Assembly (NCBI RefSeq): GCF_033568475.1
Contig: NC_133120.1
Location: forward strand, 87,996,151-88,060,150
DNA length: 64,000 bases
Source of the DNA: Henckelia pumila
Lineage: Eukaryota; Streptophyta; Magnoliopsida; Lamiales; Gesneriaceae
Reading direction: 5' to 3'
Of the stretch, positions 48,947 through 61,000 are shown in pieces. The notes under the pieces are model-generated. The model was not told the origin of the DNA. It worked only from the letters and a program-made list of their open reading frames with translations, and searched no databases. The position numbers and the translations under genes were made by a program. How positions within the stretch are numbered: the stretch's first letter is position 1; each line of letters begins with the position of its first letter.

Positions 48947-51900
48947 ATGATCAGCAGACAACTTTTATTGACCTATTTGTATTTGTTAGTATATATAGTT
49001 CTATCTTCAGGAGTTATTTTGTACAACAAGGTACATACTACATAGTCACTCATTTTTTTTGAGGACCATAATCACTCTTTGGAGATGGACAATATTTTAT
49101 TTGATTCTCTTTTCTTCTTGGTTTTAGCTGTTGCAGTTACTGGTTGTACCTGTTATCCATTCGTTTTCACCAATTATTCATCATTATGTTTGACAACTGT
49201 TGATCGTATCAGCTGTTGAAGCTCTGGGCTTCACCATGAAGTTCATTTTGTATCATGCTTTGTGTTTTAGCTAAGGTGTACATTGGGGTAGTTAGAAAAA
49301 TAACTTTGGTCAAACATTTTTTTTAAAAATTAACTATCCCACGAGTATTTGAATACACTCAAACACACTTTGGGAGGTTTATTTTTATAAAGTGAAGCTT
49401 GACAGAGGTCATTCCCCAAATTTCCCGGTGTACGTAATATGCTAAAGTATGTGCCTATCCACATTATTTTTCACCTGAAAAATTTGATGACATCTAAATG
49501 AAGAGCAGAGTGCCCTTATAGTTAGCATGTTGAAAACCAAAATATTCTTTTCTGCAGACCAAGTCAAGATAGCAGTATCTATCTGGTTTATAATGTTTGG
49601 CATTCAGTTTAAATGTGGTTAAGTGGTTTTGACATATTAGGGTTAGAAATACGTATCCATTGGCATCTAGGTAAAGCCTTGAATCTTCAGCTATTCTGAC
49701 ATTATTATCTGAGTAGAAAATTTTGGTCATCCTTGCAGTTTCTCTGCCTTAGTATTTCTGTATATCAATACATCAAACTTGCCAAAGAGTTCATCTTCAT
49801 CATTTAGTCAGCGTTTTTTAGAGTTCAATGTGACTCTGAGTCTCCGACAGTTAGAGAACGAGGTGTAGTATTTATCTGTTCTTTAGGTGTGTAATATTTA
49901 ATCTTAATCATATAAGAGCAATTTTTATTCCTCGTCTCTTAATGAAAAGCATAGCTCCTGAGATATACTGTTCCGTGCGAACAAATTTTTATTGTTTTGA
50001 GTTCTGAATCATCTTCCTTACGTTAGTCTCTTGCTTGCGCAGTGGGTTCTCTCGCCAAAGTATTTCAATTTTCCGCTTCCAATAACGCTTACAATGATAC
50101 ACATGGGCTTTTCGGGCTTGGTGGCCTTCCTTTTGGTCCGCGTTTTCAAGGTAGAGCGTATGTCAGAACACCTGTCCTTGGTACACTGTCTATTCCATTT
50201 TTATTTCACTAACAGTTGCAGTTCGGCTGACTTGTACACCTTGAAGGGTTAAACTGATGTATAAATCCATAAGCTTGTGATGGATTGTCCACTTTCCTTG
50301 CTAATTTCTGTTATGGTGTATGCGTAGACAGATTCTGCCATAAAAATTTATTCATTATTTACTCAGAATGAAATTTGGTGGTTTAGACTTGGCACAACAT
50401 GAGAAACAATAATCTTCTTTATTCTTGATACTTTGACATCACCAGCCTCCGAGTTTGTAAAATGTCTTCATGGAAGGCTCATATAATGACAGTTAAATGT
50501 GTTCTACATTTTCCAAATATTTGAATTATAATTGTTGTCAATTCTAGAATCAAGTCCCTGGTCTCTATGAATATCATGGTGATTGCCGATTGGGGTTTTC
50601 TCATTATTCAGTTTGCAGTCTGTGCTCCACCCTGTTTTCCCTCTCATGACTGTAGTCTGAGCTTGGTACTGATATTAATTGCTAAATGATCATATGATCA
50701 TGAAATCTTCATGGAGCCATGCAGATCATTACCGCATTGCATTCTTCTTAGGTATCACTTTTATGACAGTGTTCTATGTTTTACCAATTTTTATTCTACG
50801 TAAATAGAACATCATTTCCACAGTGTTATTTTGTTGGCAAGTATGGTGAGGTACATACTATGAAATAGTAATTACTATTTCACAAACTTCCTATATATTT
50901 TCAGGGTGTTAGGTCATATAATGTTGTCCTATTTCCAAGTTCTTTAACGTAGAACCCTGCCTGTGCTACTTTGTGCATTTCTTTGTCCCCTTGTGCAAAA
51001 TCAGTACACTTTTAATTGTTTTGAAGATGTTTTGTTTCCTTTTGGTTGCTTTATAACATGTTCCTGGTGTGATACTTACTATCTTCTGTCTGGCATATCA
51101 GCAATATTTTTCATTGCCATCAATGTGATCTCTTACCGCTTATTGTCCTTAATAGTCTCTTCAATTAATTTTACTTTCTCAGGTTGTTTCACCTGTGAAG
51201 ATGACTTTTGAAATGTAAGTGATTTACATCCTCATTCTTAATCAGTTAATGTCGTATCTCAAACTAACCACACCTTTCTAAATTTGCAGATATGCGACAT
51301 GTGTTGTTCCTATTAGTGCCTTTTTTGCATCGAGTCTTTGGTAAGTACAATGTTCTGCTGAATGAGAAACCTTAATTGGTTCATGATATAGATGTTTCAT
51401 AATGGCAAAATTGGACCACCATGGACAGTAATTTTATCCATCTTGTATGCTCTTGTCAAGCATTGGGGAAAATAGTTTCTCAAATGCTTTTGGTATGACC
51501 TTGGATAGCCGTTGGGTTGCTTCAATAAACTTACTTTGGTAGGCTGTAATCATGATTCATTGGGCAAATATATTTGAAGGGATTTATCGGCACATTTTCT
51601 ACTCCTATATACATCTTCGCTTCATTACTTTCCCATATAGTTTGAGACTTTGAGTATGTCGGGAATGTTTTATAATGGAGTGATCACCAACTGTATCCTC
51701 TGCTTTTCCACCTTGTTTTTCATCTCATAACTAGTTCTTACAGAGGCATCGTGTTTTGAAATGTTGCTATCAGCATCAGCCTCTACTTCTGGGTCCATCC
51801 CAATTGTTTCAATTCGATATTACATTTTCTGAAGCACTACCTTTCTCAATTGCTAATCTGAATCTGCTTTCAGGTTTGGAAATACTGCTTATTTGTTCAT

Positions 51901-53623
51901 CTCCGTGGCCTTCATCCAAATGCTTAAAGCTCTGAGTAAGTTTATACGCTTTCTTTCAGTCTTGGCTTTTTTGGCTATCTTTGAGAAATTTACTGATCAG
52001 AAATCTCCACCTTATATCCAATGACAGTGCCAGTTGCGACTTTTCTCATGGCCGTTGTATGTGGTACTGACAAATTAAAATGCGACATTTTTTTAAATAT
52101 GATCTTGGTCAGTTTCGGTGTTGTCATATCTTCGTACGGGGAAATTCATTTCAACATAGTGGGAACAGTTTATCAAGTTACAGGAATATTTGCTGAGGCA
52201 CTTAGGTTGGTCCTCACTCAAGTTCTACTTCAGAAGAAGGGCTTAACACTCAATCCTGTCACAAGCTTGTATTATATTGCCCCTTGCAGGTACTCTTACA
52301 TGTTGTGAAAGCTCATCCATTGAGTGCAGTTTTAATTACTATTTAAACGTAATGTTTGAAAAAAAAAAAAAAGCGCAATAATGGAAATTGATGGGGAAAG
52401 CACAAAATTGGTGAATCTTAAAAATCTAACTTTGTGACGTGTAAACATCATAAAATTTCAGTTAGGAGACAATTTCATAAAAATCTAACTTCGAGGAGAC
52501 AATATTTACCCCCTATGCCAATCATGATAATTTTCTTTCCATGTGCAGTTTTGTGTTCCTCTTTGTTCCTTGGTATCTTTTGGAGAAGCCGGAAATGGAA
52601 GTCTCCCAGATACAGTTCAATTTGTGGATATTCTTCTCAAATGCACTTTGTGCCTTGGCTTTGAATTTCTCAATTTTTTTGGTAATTGGTAGAACTGGTG
52701 CAGTGACCATTCGAGTCGCCGGTGTTCTAAAAGATTGGATACTTATCGCCCTTTCAACTATCATTTTTCCTGAGTCAACCATCACTAAGCTCAATATTAT
52801 TGGCTATGCAGTTGGTACCCTCCTTGTTCCATGTTCAGCATATTCGGTTATTGAAAATAAAACTCTGGAAGGCATCCTAAATTTACTCCTGTTTCTGCAG
52901 CCTTATGTGGTGTAGTCATGTACAATTACTTGAAGGCCAAGGATGTTCGGTCATCTCAAACTTCTGCGGAGAGTATCACTGAAAGAGCAGCTAAGGTAAA
53001 CACCATATTTAGGATAAACTTTGGTTTTGACGTAGCGATTGATGTAAAATAGAAAAAGCCAAATTAGCAATCTTATCCAACTAGCGAAGCTGATCGCTTG
53101 AGTTGCTCGAGGGGTTGTTTGCTGGAAATTCAAAAAGGGAACACAGCATGAGGAAAATACCTTTATTGAATTTCCATGGAAGTGGAAACGAGCTCTCGGG
53201 TTTCTTTAGTGCGGATGATCTCTGTTGTGTTCAATCCCACAAAGTAATGAATTGCATGCCGATTTCTTAAAGTTGCTATTATTTCCTTATCCCGTGAAAT
53301 ACCCTGAGCTTTCCGTGAAATCTTGGGACTTTACACATTCATAGATATATAGTATAACGTTGCTTGTCATTGCTTTTTCCAAGAAATGAAAGAATCCTCA
53401 GAAAGAATATACACCTCAGAAACTATGGCTTACATGCCCATTTTTACAGGACCTAAAGACAGAAAAGAGGTCATCTGATCTGTATTTTCCAAGTGAAGAA
53501 TCGAATTATAGCCTTGCCGCTAAGAATGGAAGAAGTGGATCTCATCTAGATGTAATTGTAGACGAAGAAGCGCCATTGATTCCTTCTTCAAAAGGTCTCT
53601 CTTCAAGAACAAAGCCTACTTAG
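48947..53623 (+). CDS. sugar-phosphate/phosphate translocator-like carrier (DMT superfamily)
   Basis: Nine coding exons: 48947-49030, 50043-50150, 51183-51214, 51290-51340, 51874-51935, 52028-52289, 52549-52814, 52901-52995 and 53450-53623; 1,134 nt, 377 aa, in phase with GT-AG junctions. The protein is about ten membrane helices of the TPT/NST type: YLVYIVLSSGVILYNK-like first helix, WVLSPKYFNFPLPITLTMIH, VVSPVKMTFEIYATCVVPIS, SLWFGNTAYLFISVAFIQML, AEALRLVLTQVLLQKKGLTL, RTGAVTIRVAGVLKDW and the last helix ALCGVVMYNYLKAKD. A charged cytosolic tail with DEEAPLIP ends the protein. It matches the Arabidopsis At1g48230/At3g17430 subgroup (probable sugar phosphate/phosphate translocators), whose substrate is not settled; absence of a transit peptide suggests an endomembrane location. 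Confidence 0.95.
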
Positions 53624-55001
53624 TAGGTAAACTATGCTCCCTTTTGCCTCGTCTTTCATTGCTAGAGCAGCTCTATTTGCTAGAATGAAACTAGAAGATG
53701 TTTGTTCACCGACACCCCCTTTTTGTGACGATATGCCATTCTTTTGTTAACATCTTTTGATCGGTACTTTGATTCGTTTAATGAACATAAAATAGTTCGA
53801 GCAGGTAAGCGAAATATTTCCTTTGCTTGTGAACCTTTGGTAGTTTATGCATCTTCGATCTAGTGCTTGACTTTTTCTTTTTGAAATATTGAAAGTAGAG
53901 CACGTCTCTTCGGGTGTACAATGTACAGATTTGTTGTATCTCTCGAAATTTTCTTCTTCTTTTTTTGAAACTTCTTGTATATCTTTATTGAGTGAATCTA
54001 TAATTGTCTTTGTAATCTTTGGTTTTTGATGTATACATTTTCTACTTCCTGCACTAAATCGATTGCCAACACAAATTTTACCAAACTATAGCATATATTT
54101 TAAAATATACATTTGATTAATAACAACAAAAATAAGACATGAACTTTTTAATAAATAAATATATCTACTTTTTTATGTACTTAATTATCAATAGCAGACA
54201 TTTTCCGTTCGCTTTTATGTCTGTTTCAATTAATTTACCAAATATAAATATATAATTTATTTAATACAACTTGTACTGAAAACGCGATAGCTCATTGAAG
54301 AATAAATGCAATGACATTAATAAAATGTACATCGAATGAGATGTAGTCCGAGTTTAGTTGATCGATCAGTTTCAATTTCATGTAATATATGACGCAAATG
54401 CCGTAATGGATTCGAAATAGTTTAGATTTGGCCATGTTCATTGTTTTATTATTATTATTAGTAAAGAATCATTCGAACTTTTCCATGTATGAAAAATTGA
54501 ACGCAAAGCTATTTTCCTATTCTTATGTTGATGATAAAAACATCGTAATGAATTATCTAAAGTTTAAATCTAAATGTTCATTTGAAGTGTAAATTATGTT
54601 ATATCGGGTGAAATTCATTCGGTGAAACATAACATATTCACCATTTCAATAAGTAAATAATTTTTTTTTTTGAAAATATAAGTAAAATTTATAATGTCAT
54701 ATTTGGCATATTCACCATTTCAATAAGTAAAAGGTATAATGCCATATTTGGTTTAAAGAAAAAAAGAATAAGAAGCAAGATTTATTGTATTTATGTGAAT
54801 GACAATTAATTAATTTATTATATTAAAGGTATATTAATGTAGTATTTATTTTCCCAGGAGTATTATTATAAATTATAAATTAATATCGAAGAGGGTGGAC
54901 CCCATCCTAATGGTCAAATTAGCGTGGGGTCCGCCGGCAGCCTCAATTTTACAAATAATCGCGCTTAATCACTGAGCTTTCTTTGGAGTTCCGTTCCGGA
55001 C
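53624..55001. other. intergenic, AT-rich
   Basis: 3' UTR of the translocator (to about 54060), AT-rich spacer, and the CASTOR promoter. A 25-bp direct repeat (CATATTCACCATTTCAATAA..) occurs at 54633-54657 and 54707-54731, followed in the second case by a repeat of ATAATG(T/C)CATATTTGG also seen at 54691-54705. No exon is supported. Confidence 0.6.
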
Positions 55002-58000
55002 ATGTCCTACAACTCCGATGCCGCCTCGCCGTCGACGCCCGGCGGCGCGAGAGACTGGATTTTTCCTTCTTACTCCTTCGTTCAATCCACCCATTCTCAC
55101 CACCAACGAACCTCCCGAAGAAGAAGATTCTCAACTTACCCCACGCAATTCAACTCGGCCGCAGCTTCGTTTCCGTCTCGACCAGCTCCCGATGACTCCA
55201 CTCCAGTTCTAAGTAGCTATCCTTCCAAGTTTTCAGGGTTCAGACGTCGACGTTTCGAGTTCGGGAGGAACCACGAGAAGTCAACGGTGGTCGTTGATGA
55301 TAGTGGTGGAGTCGCGGAGGCTAATCCAAAAAATGAAGTTTCACGGGAGAAGAATTTTTCCGGTTCTCTGAGAGGAAGGTTGAGAGTTCGTTGGCAGTTA
55401 GCTTTTACCGCGGTGGTGAGCAAATTTTTCTTCTCTCTCTTCTGTTTGTGTGACATTAGCGTACCACTCTGTAAGCACAATGTACGACTTCGGTGATACA
55501 TCTCTTCATGATGAATATGGAGAGATTACCTTGTTTCACTGCATAGCTGTAAAGCGTAATTGTTACCTTACCCACACTCCTCTAAGTATATATGAACTAT
55601 GAGCGTTTGCCTGAGAACTTTGTATGACTCGAGCTCCACAAAGTAGAAGTTGATATTTTACATTTTGGTTGGGTGCAGATTCTTTTAATGGTGCTATCTT
55701 CGTTGGTACAGAAGAATTTTTCATTACACGATGAGATTACTCATTTGCAGGTAACTCCGCTAAATGTGCACCACACACACAAATTTTAACCATAGAAGTG
55801 TTTTTATTCTCAATATTAGAAAGGAGATGAGCAGCTAATATGGTCTACATTAGTTAATTTCTGGTGGTGTGGTACTGTAATTGAATTTTAGAGGTGCATG
55901 AAAGATGTATAAATGATGGAGTATCTTGAAATGTATGTTTTATTTGTCAACATCTGAAATAATCCAGCCTGGTTGTAGTTTTAAAAGGTATTGAAATGGT
56001 TCTATAAAGACATGATGGAATCGCGTTTAAGATGGTTTGCAACTACAATTATTGGAGCTTAGATTTCACGGAATCGATTATTGGTCAGGATGCTGATAAT
56101 CATGCTTGCTAATAAGGGTAATTCCACTATTTTGCAGGATCAAATATCCAAGCTCAACGTGAGGTTAAAGCTTTGCAACCATTTGGACCCTGTAGATATT
56201 AATATCATGTCAAAGCAGAATTTCTCTGTTGATAGTCTTCCTAGCAAAAGCATTAAAGTTGTAGCATTAGCTTTTTCAATCATACTGTTGTCTTTCCCTT
56301 TATTATTCTTCAAGTGTGTTGACTATGTCTCAAATTCAAGAAAGTCGCTGGACAATAACACAGAGGAAGTCTCCTTGAACAAGAAGCTTGCATATAGGGT
56401 GGATGCCTTTTTATCTGCAACCCCGTATGCTAAGCCTCTGGCTTTGTTGGTCGCTACTTTATTGTTGATATGTCTTGGAGGATTGGCGCTTTTTGGAGTG
56501 ACAGATGACTATTTAGCGGATTCCCTCTGGCTTTCTTGGACTTATGTGGCTGACTCAGGGAATCACGCAAATTCCGAGGGCATTGGTCCCCGTCTTGTTT
56601 CTGTTTCGATTAGTTTTGGTGGGATGCTTATATTCGCAATGATGCTTGGCCTTGTTTCTGATGCTATTTCTGAGAAGTTTGACTCACTCAGGAAGGGAAA
56701 AAGTGAAGTGGTGGAGCAAAACCACACTCTAATCCTTGGTTGGAGTGACAAGTTGGTATACCCTTATTTTGATGGCCTTATATCTGTGCAAGAAATGTTC
56801 CATTTTCCAATCTCTGAAATGTTGTACAGCGAAGATTTTTTTTTTATTTTTACAGGCATCCTGTTCAATTTTTGTTATGTCTTGTTACTAGAGTGTGATG
56901 TTGAGTGGCAGTTATATCATTGTGACAGGGATCATTGTTAAATCAACTTGCCATAGCCAATGAGAGTTTGGGTGGAGGGATAGTGGTTGTCATGGCAGAA
57001 CGGGACAAAGAAGAGATGGAGCTTGACATTGCTAAGATGGAATTCGACTTTAGAGGAACAGCAGTTATATGCAGAAGTGGAAGTCCTCTTATATTAGCTG
57101 ACTTAAAAAAAGTATGTTATTTCTTGTTTTTCTTCCTTGCTTCCTCATATTTCACATGTTTTTTTTACTCACGCATAATTTGAGATCCAAGAATTTGTCT
57201 TCACTAAGATGAGAAAGGCTATTTGTAATCTATGGTTGTTTTAATGGTTCGCCGGTACGGTCGAGAGCCCGTGGCGGAGGCTGCCGTTCTAGTTCCAATA
57301 TCATTTCGCCGAGCGGAATTTTTAAAAAAATATAAAAGTATAGATATTAGTAAATTTTTTGAAAAAAATATATACAAATTAGTCCCAATATCAGCTCCAA
57401 ATCTGTCCGATTGTAAAATCCAGCTTTCAAAAGTCAACTCTTAACTTTACAATTGAGTGATTGACATTTCAAAATCCGACCGCGATGCGGCCATTCCTAT
57501 TATGTTCCCCTGTAAATCGCCATTAAAACATCAAAGAATGGCATTCCAGTACCACCAACATTTTTTCCCAGAACTTTGGAACAGGAGTGGCCATTTCCGT
57601 TCCGTAATGTCCGCTCCAGCCGCGATGCGGCCGTTCTAGCGAACCATGGGTATGTACATGTGTGTGTGTTTTGGCATTTAACCATATAATGGTGGATTTT
57701 TTTTTATCAAGCTAACTGTCTAGAGATTTCCTAGGTATCTGTTTCTAAAGCCCGTGCTATAATTGTCCTCGCCGAAGATGGAAATGCTGACCAGGTTAGC
57801 CCAATGGAGGATTGAACATTTCTCAATACTGCTTGTTTAACATATGATACCTATTTGAAGTTTCTTTCTTTTGGATGCAGAGTGATGCTCGTGCACTAAG
57901 GACAGTTTTAAGCCTAACAGGTGTAAAAGAAGGACTGAGGGGACACATCGTAGTAGAACTTAGTGATCTTGATAACGAGGTCTTAGTTAAACTCGTTGGT

Positions 58001-61000
58001 GGAGATCTTGTTCAAACAGTTGTGGCACATGATGTAATTGGTAGGCTGATGATTCAATGCGCTCGACAGCCTGGGCTTGCACAGGTCGGCTCATAGTTGT
58101 TGTTTTACTAAGTTTTGTGTATGGTCCATTGAAAATGGTAACCTTTATCATCCTCTTACTATTTGTGTGACACTGATTACTGTTTTTTAGATTGACTTTT
58201 GTATTTGATTGAAACTTGGCTTCCCTTTCTCAACTTTTCTCAGTCTATTTCGTGGATTTGCCAGTGCAGATATGGGAGGATATTCTTGGGTTTGAAAATT
58301 GCGAGTTCTATATCAAAAGGTGGCCACAGTTGGATGGGATGCAGTTTGAGGATGTTTTGATCAGCTTCCCAGAAGCTATTCCTTGCGGGGTGAAGGTAGC
58401 ATCAAATGGTGGAAAAATTATTCTAAACCCAGATGACTCTTATGTCCTACAAGAAGGGGATGAGATTCTTGTTATTGCCGAGGATGATGATAGTTATGCT
58501 CCGTCAACTCTACCAATGGTGCTTCCCTTTCCTTTTTACAACGTGTCAATAGTTATTATTTCTGCGTCTGTGCCTATTAGCTTCAAAGACTGACCGATGA
58601 TCATCCTATCCTACATGAGATTCAAGGATAGGAAGATTTAGTTTTCTAGGCTCGGTCAATTTTTTTTTGCAAATTACCATGGGATAGGTCAAATTGCGAA
58701 AATAAAAAAATTGACCGAGCCCATTTAACAAAAACTCGTCGAAAATTTTTATTTTTTTGTAATTTTTTAAAAAATTAATTAGTTAATAACCATAAAACAA
58801 CAATAAAGAGGAATTCAAAATATTTTATAATCATCATCTTCTAACATTATCCATCATCACATGTTACCCTCCGCACTCTTTCTTGCAAGTTTGACTGTAC
58901 ATTCAAACTCGTATTTTGCGAAACAAGTTTTTTTTTATGCCACGTGGCTGAATTCGAATGGTTGATAATTTATGTTGTCAATATTATTCGTAGTTAACCT
59001 TGTTCACTTCCAAGAGTTCTACTTGATTGGAATGTCATGGTACGATGTGGAAAAGGTAGTTCCCTTTTTTTTAACTTAATTTTTAAAAAAATTATAAAAT
59101 GAACTTAATGGGGGGGAAACAAATATCACAAGTCAGATGGTGAGCTTGCCACTCATGAAAGAAATGGTGTTGGGTTGGTTCCTGCCATGGAATTCAAGTG
59201 AGTGGGGCATACCATGAACAAAACTTACTCCACAAAATTAATTTCATTATTCAGGTCACCGATGCAACATTCATACATATTGCCAGACCAACAAGAAAGC
59301 CACAGAAGATTCTACTTTGTGGATGGAGGCGAGACATTGATGATATGATTGTGGTAAGCCAGCTAATTGAAGCCCCTAATTCTTTCTCTTCTTCAACTGA
59401 ATGCGCAGGTCTGGAGAGGAAATCTACCCCTGGATGAGATTGATCACAAATCTTTCGAGCGGATACTTCTATGCGGTTGGCGGAGAGACATGGAAGATAT
59501 GATAACGGTAATTCAAAATACACGAGTACAGGTGGCTAGTGGTATTTTGTCAGTGGAGCTTAAATTTCTTGGTGATGCACCTGGCCAAGAGATGATCTCA
59601 TCACCTTATTCAATCAACATAATGTGCCTGCAGATTTTCAAATTTGAATATTCGTTTTATTTCTTCAAGGCTGTTTCCTATTCCTTCCAAATTTTGCTGT
59701 ACTATAAGTTATTGTGTTCAAAATAAACTTTGTTGTTCGGATTGTTAGGTATTGGATGCTATTCTAGCACATGGATCAGAGTTGTGGATGTTCAATGATG
59801 TTCCAGAGAAGGAAAGAGAAAGAAAGCTAACCGATGGTGGCCTTGACACCAGCCGACTGGTGAACATAACACTTGTCCATCGCGAAGGAAATGCGGTCAT
59901 GCGTCGTAACCTTGAAAGCCTGCCTTTGGAATCTTTTGATTCGGTAAGCTACATTAATTATTTGCTTGAAATCCTTTTTAAATAATTATATTGTTGATCA
60001 TTCTAAAACCTGATATATGTGACGACTCTCTCCATAAAGAGATGAGGCTGTTTTATTGTGATTAAATCATTTTAACCAACCCAAAAGAATTTTATTTCCT
60101 TCCAAATAATATTCTCGGTTATGCAGATACTAATTTTGGCTGATGAGTCTGTAGAAGATGCGGCAATTAAAGCTGATTCTAGATCTCTTGCTACATTATT
60201 GCTGATTCGTGACATACAGGTACATTAATCGGATGATGATTTTCAATTTGTTAGTGACATAAATTCATTAATTGTATTCAGCTCTTTATGAATTTTACTC
60301 AAAAGTGATTATAATTTGGCCTTAATATTTTTTGCCCCAAAAACATTTTTGACAGCACAGGTCTCCTACTCGTCTATAAATAAAGTGGCATTAGAGAGTG
60401 GGTATGCCCTCACTGAGACCAAAAAGCTGCTAGAATGTACTAGCTAGAATCTGTGGACAGAGATATTTTTCTTTTCTAACAACTCATCGAGTCTAGATTT
60501 ATTACTCAGTTATATATTCATTAATTTTGCAGTCTGGCCAGCTAAGAAGTTTGATGGAGTTAATTTACTACAAAATAGTTATCTCTGCTATGACATCAAA
60601 TTACAACCATAATCGCTAAAAATAAATATATATTTCCAATCCCTCCAGCAGTTGAGAATTTCTTATTGGTTCTTTATCTCAAATATAACTAATAGATGGT
60701 ACTTTATCTCGAAAAATGTTAAAAGTTGAAAAGGAGCAAAATTGACAACTTAACCAGACATGCATGATTTGCCACTTTTTTCCAATTGTTGGTTTTGTGA
60801 TTTTGGATATTTGATCGTCAAGAAAAGATTTCTCTTTGGTTTTCAGGCAAAGCGCCTTCCAATCAGAGAAGCCATGCTTCCCCAAGCTTACAGAAGTAGC
60901 TTCTCGCAAGGCTCATGGATTGGGGAAATGCAACAAGCTTCAGATAAATCAGTTATTATCAGTGAAATTCTTGATCCAAGGACAAAAAATCTATTGTCAA

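Noticed and set aside
55217-55501. Minus-strand frame of 94 codons opposite CASTOR exon 1
   Set aside because: Antisense shadow of a codon-biased exon.
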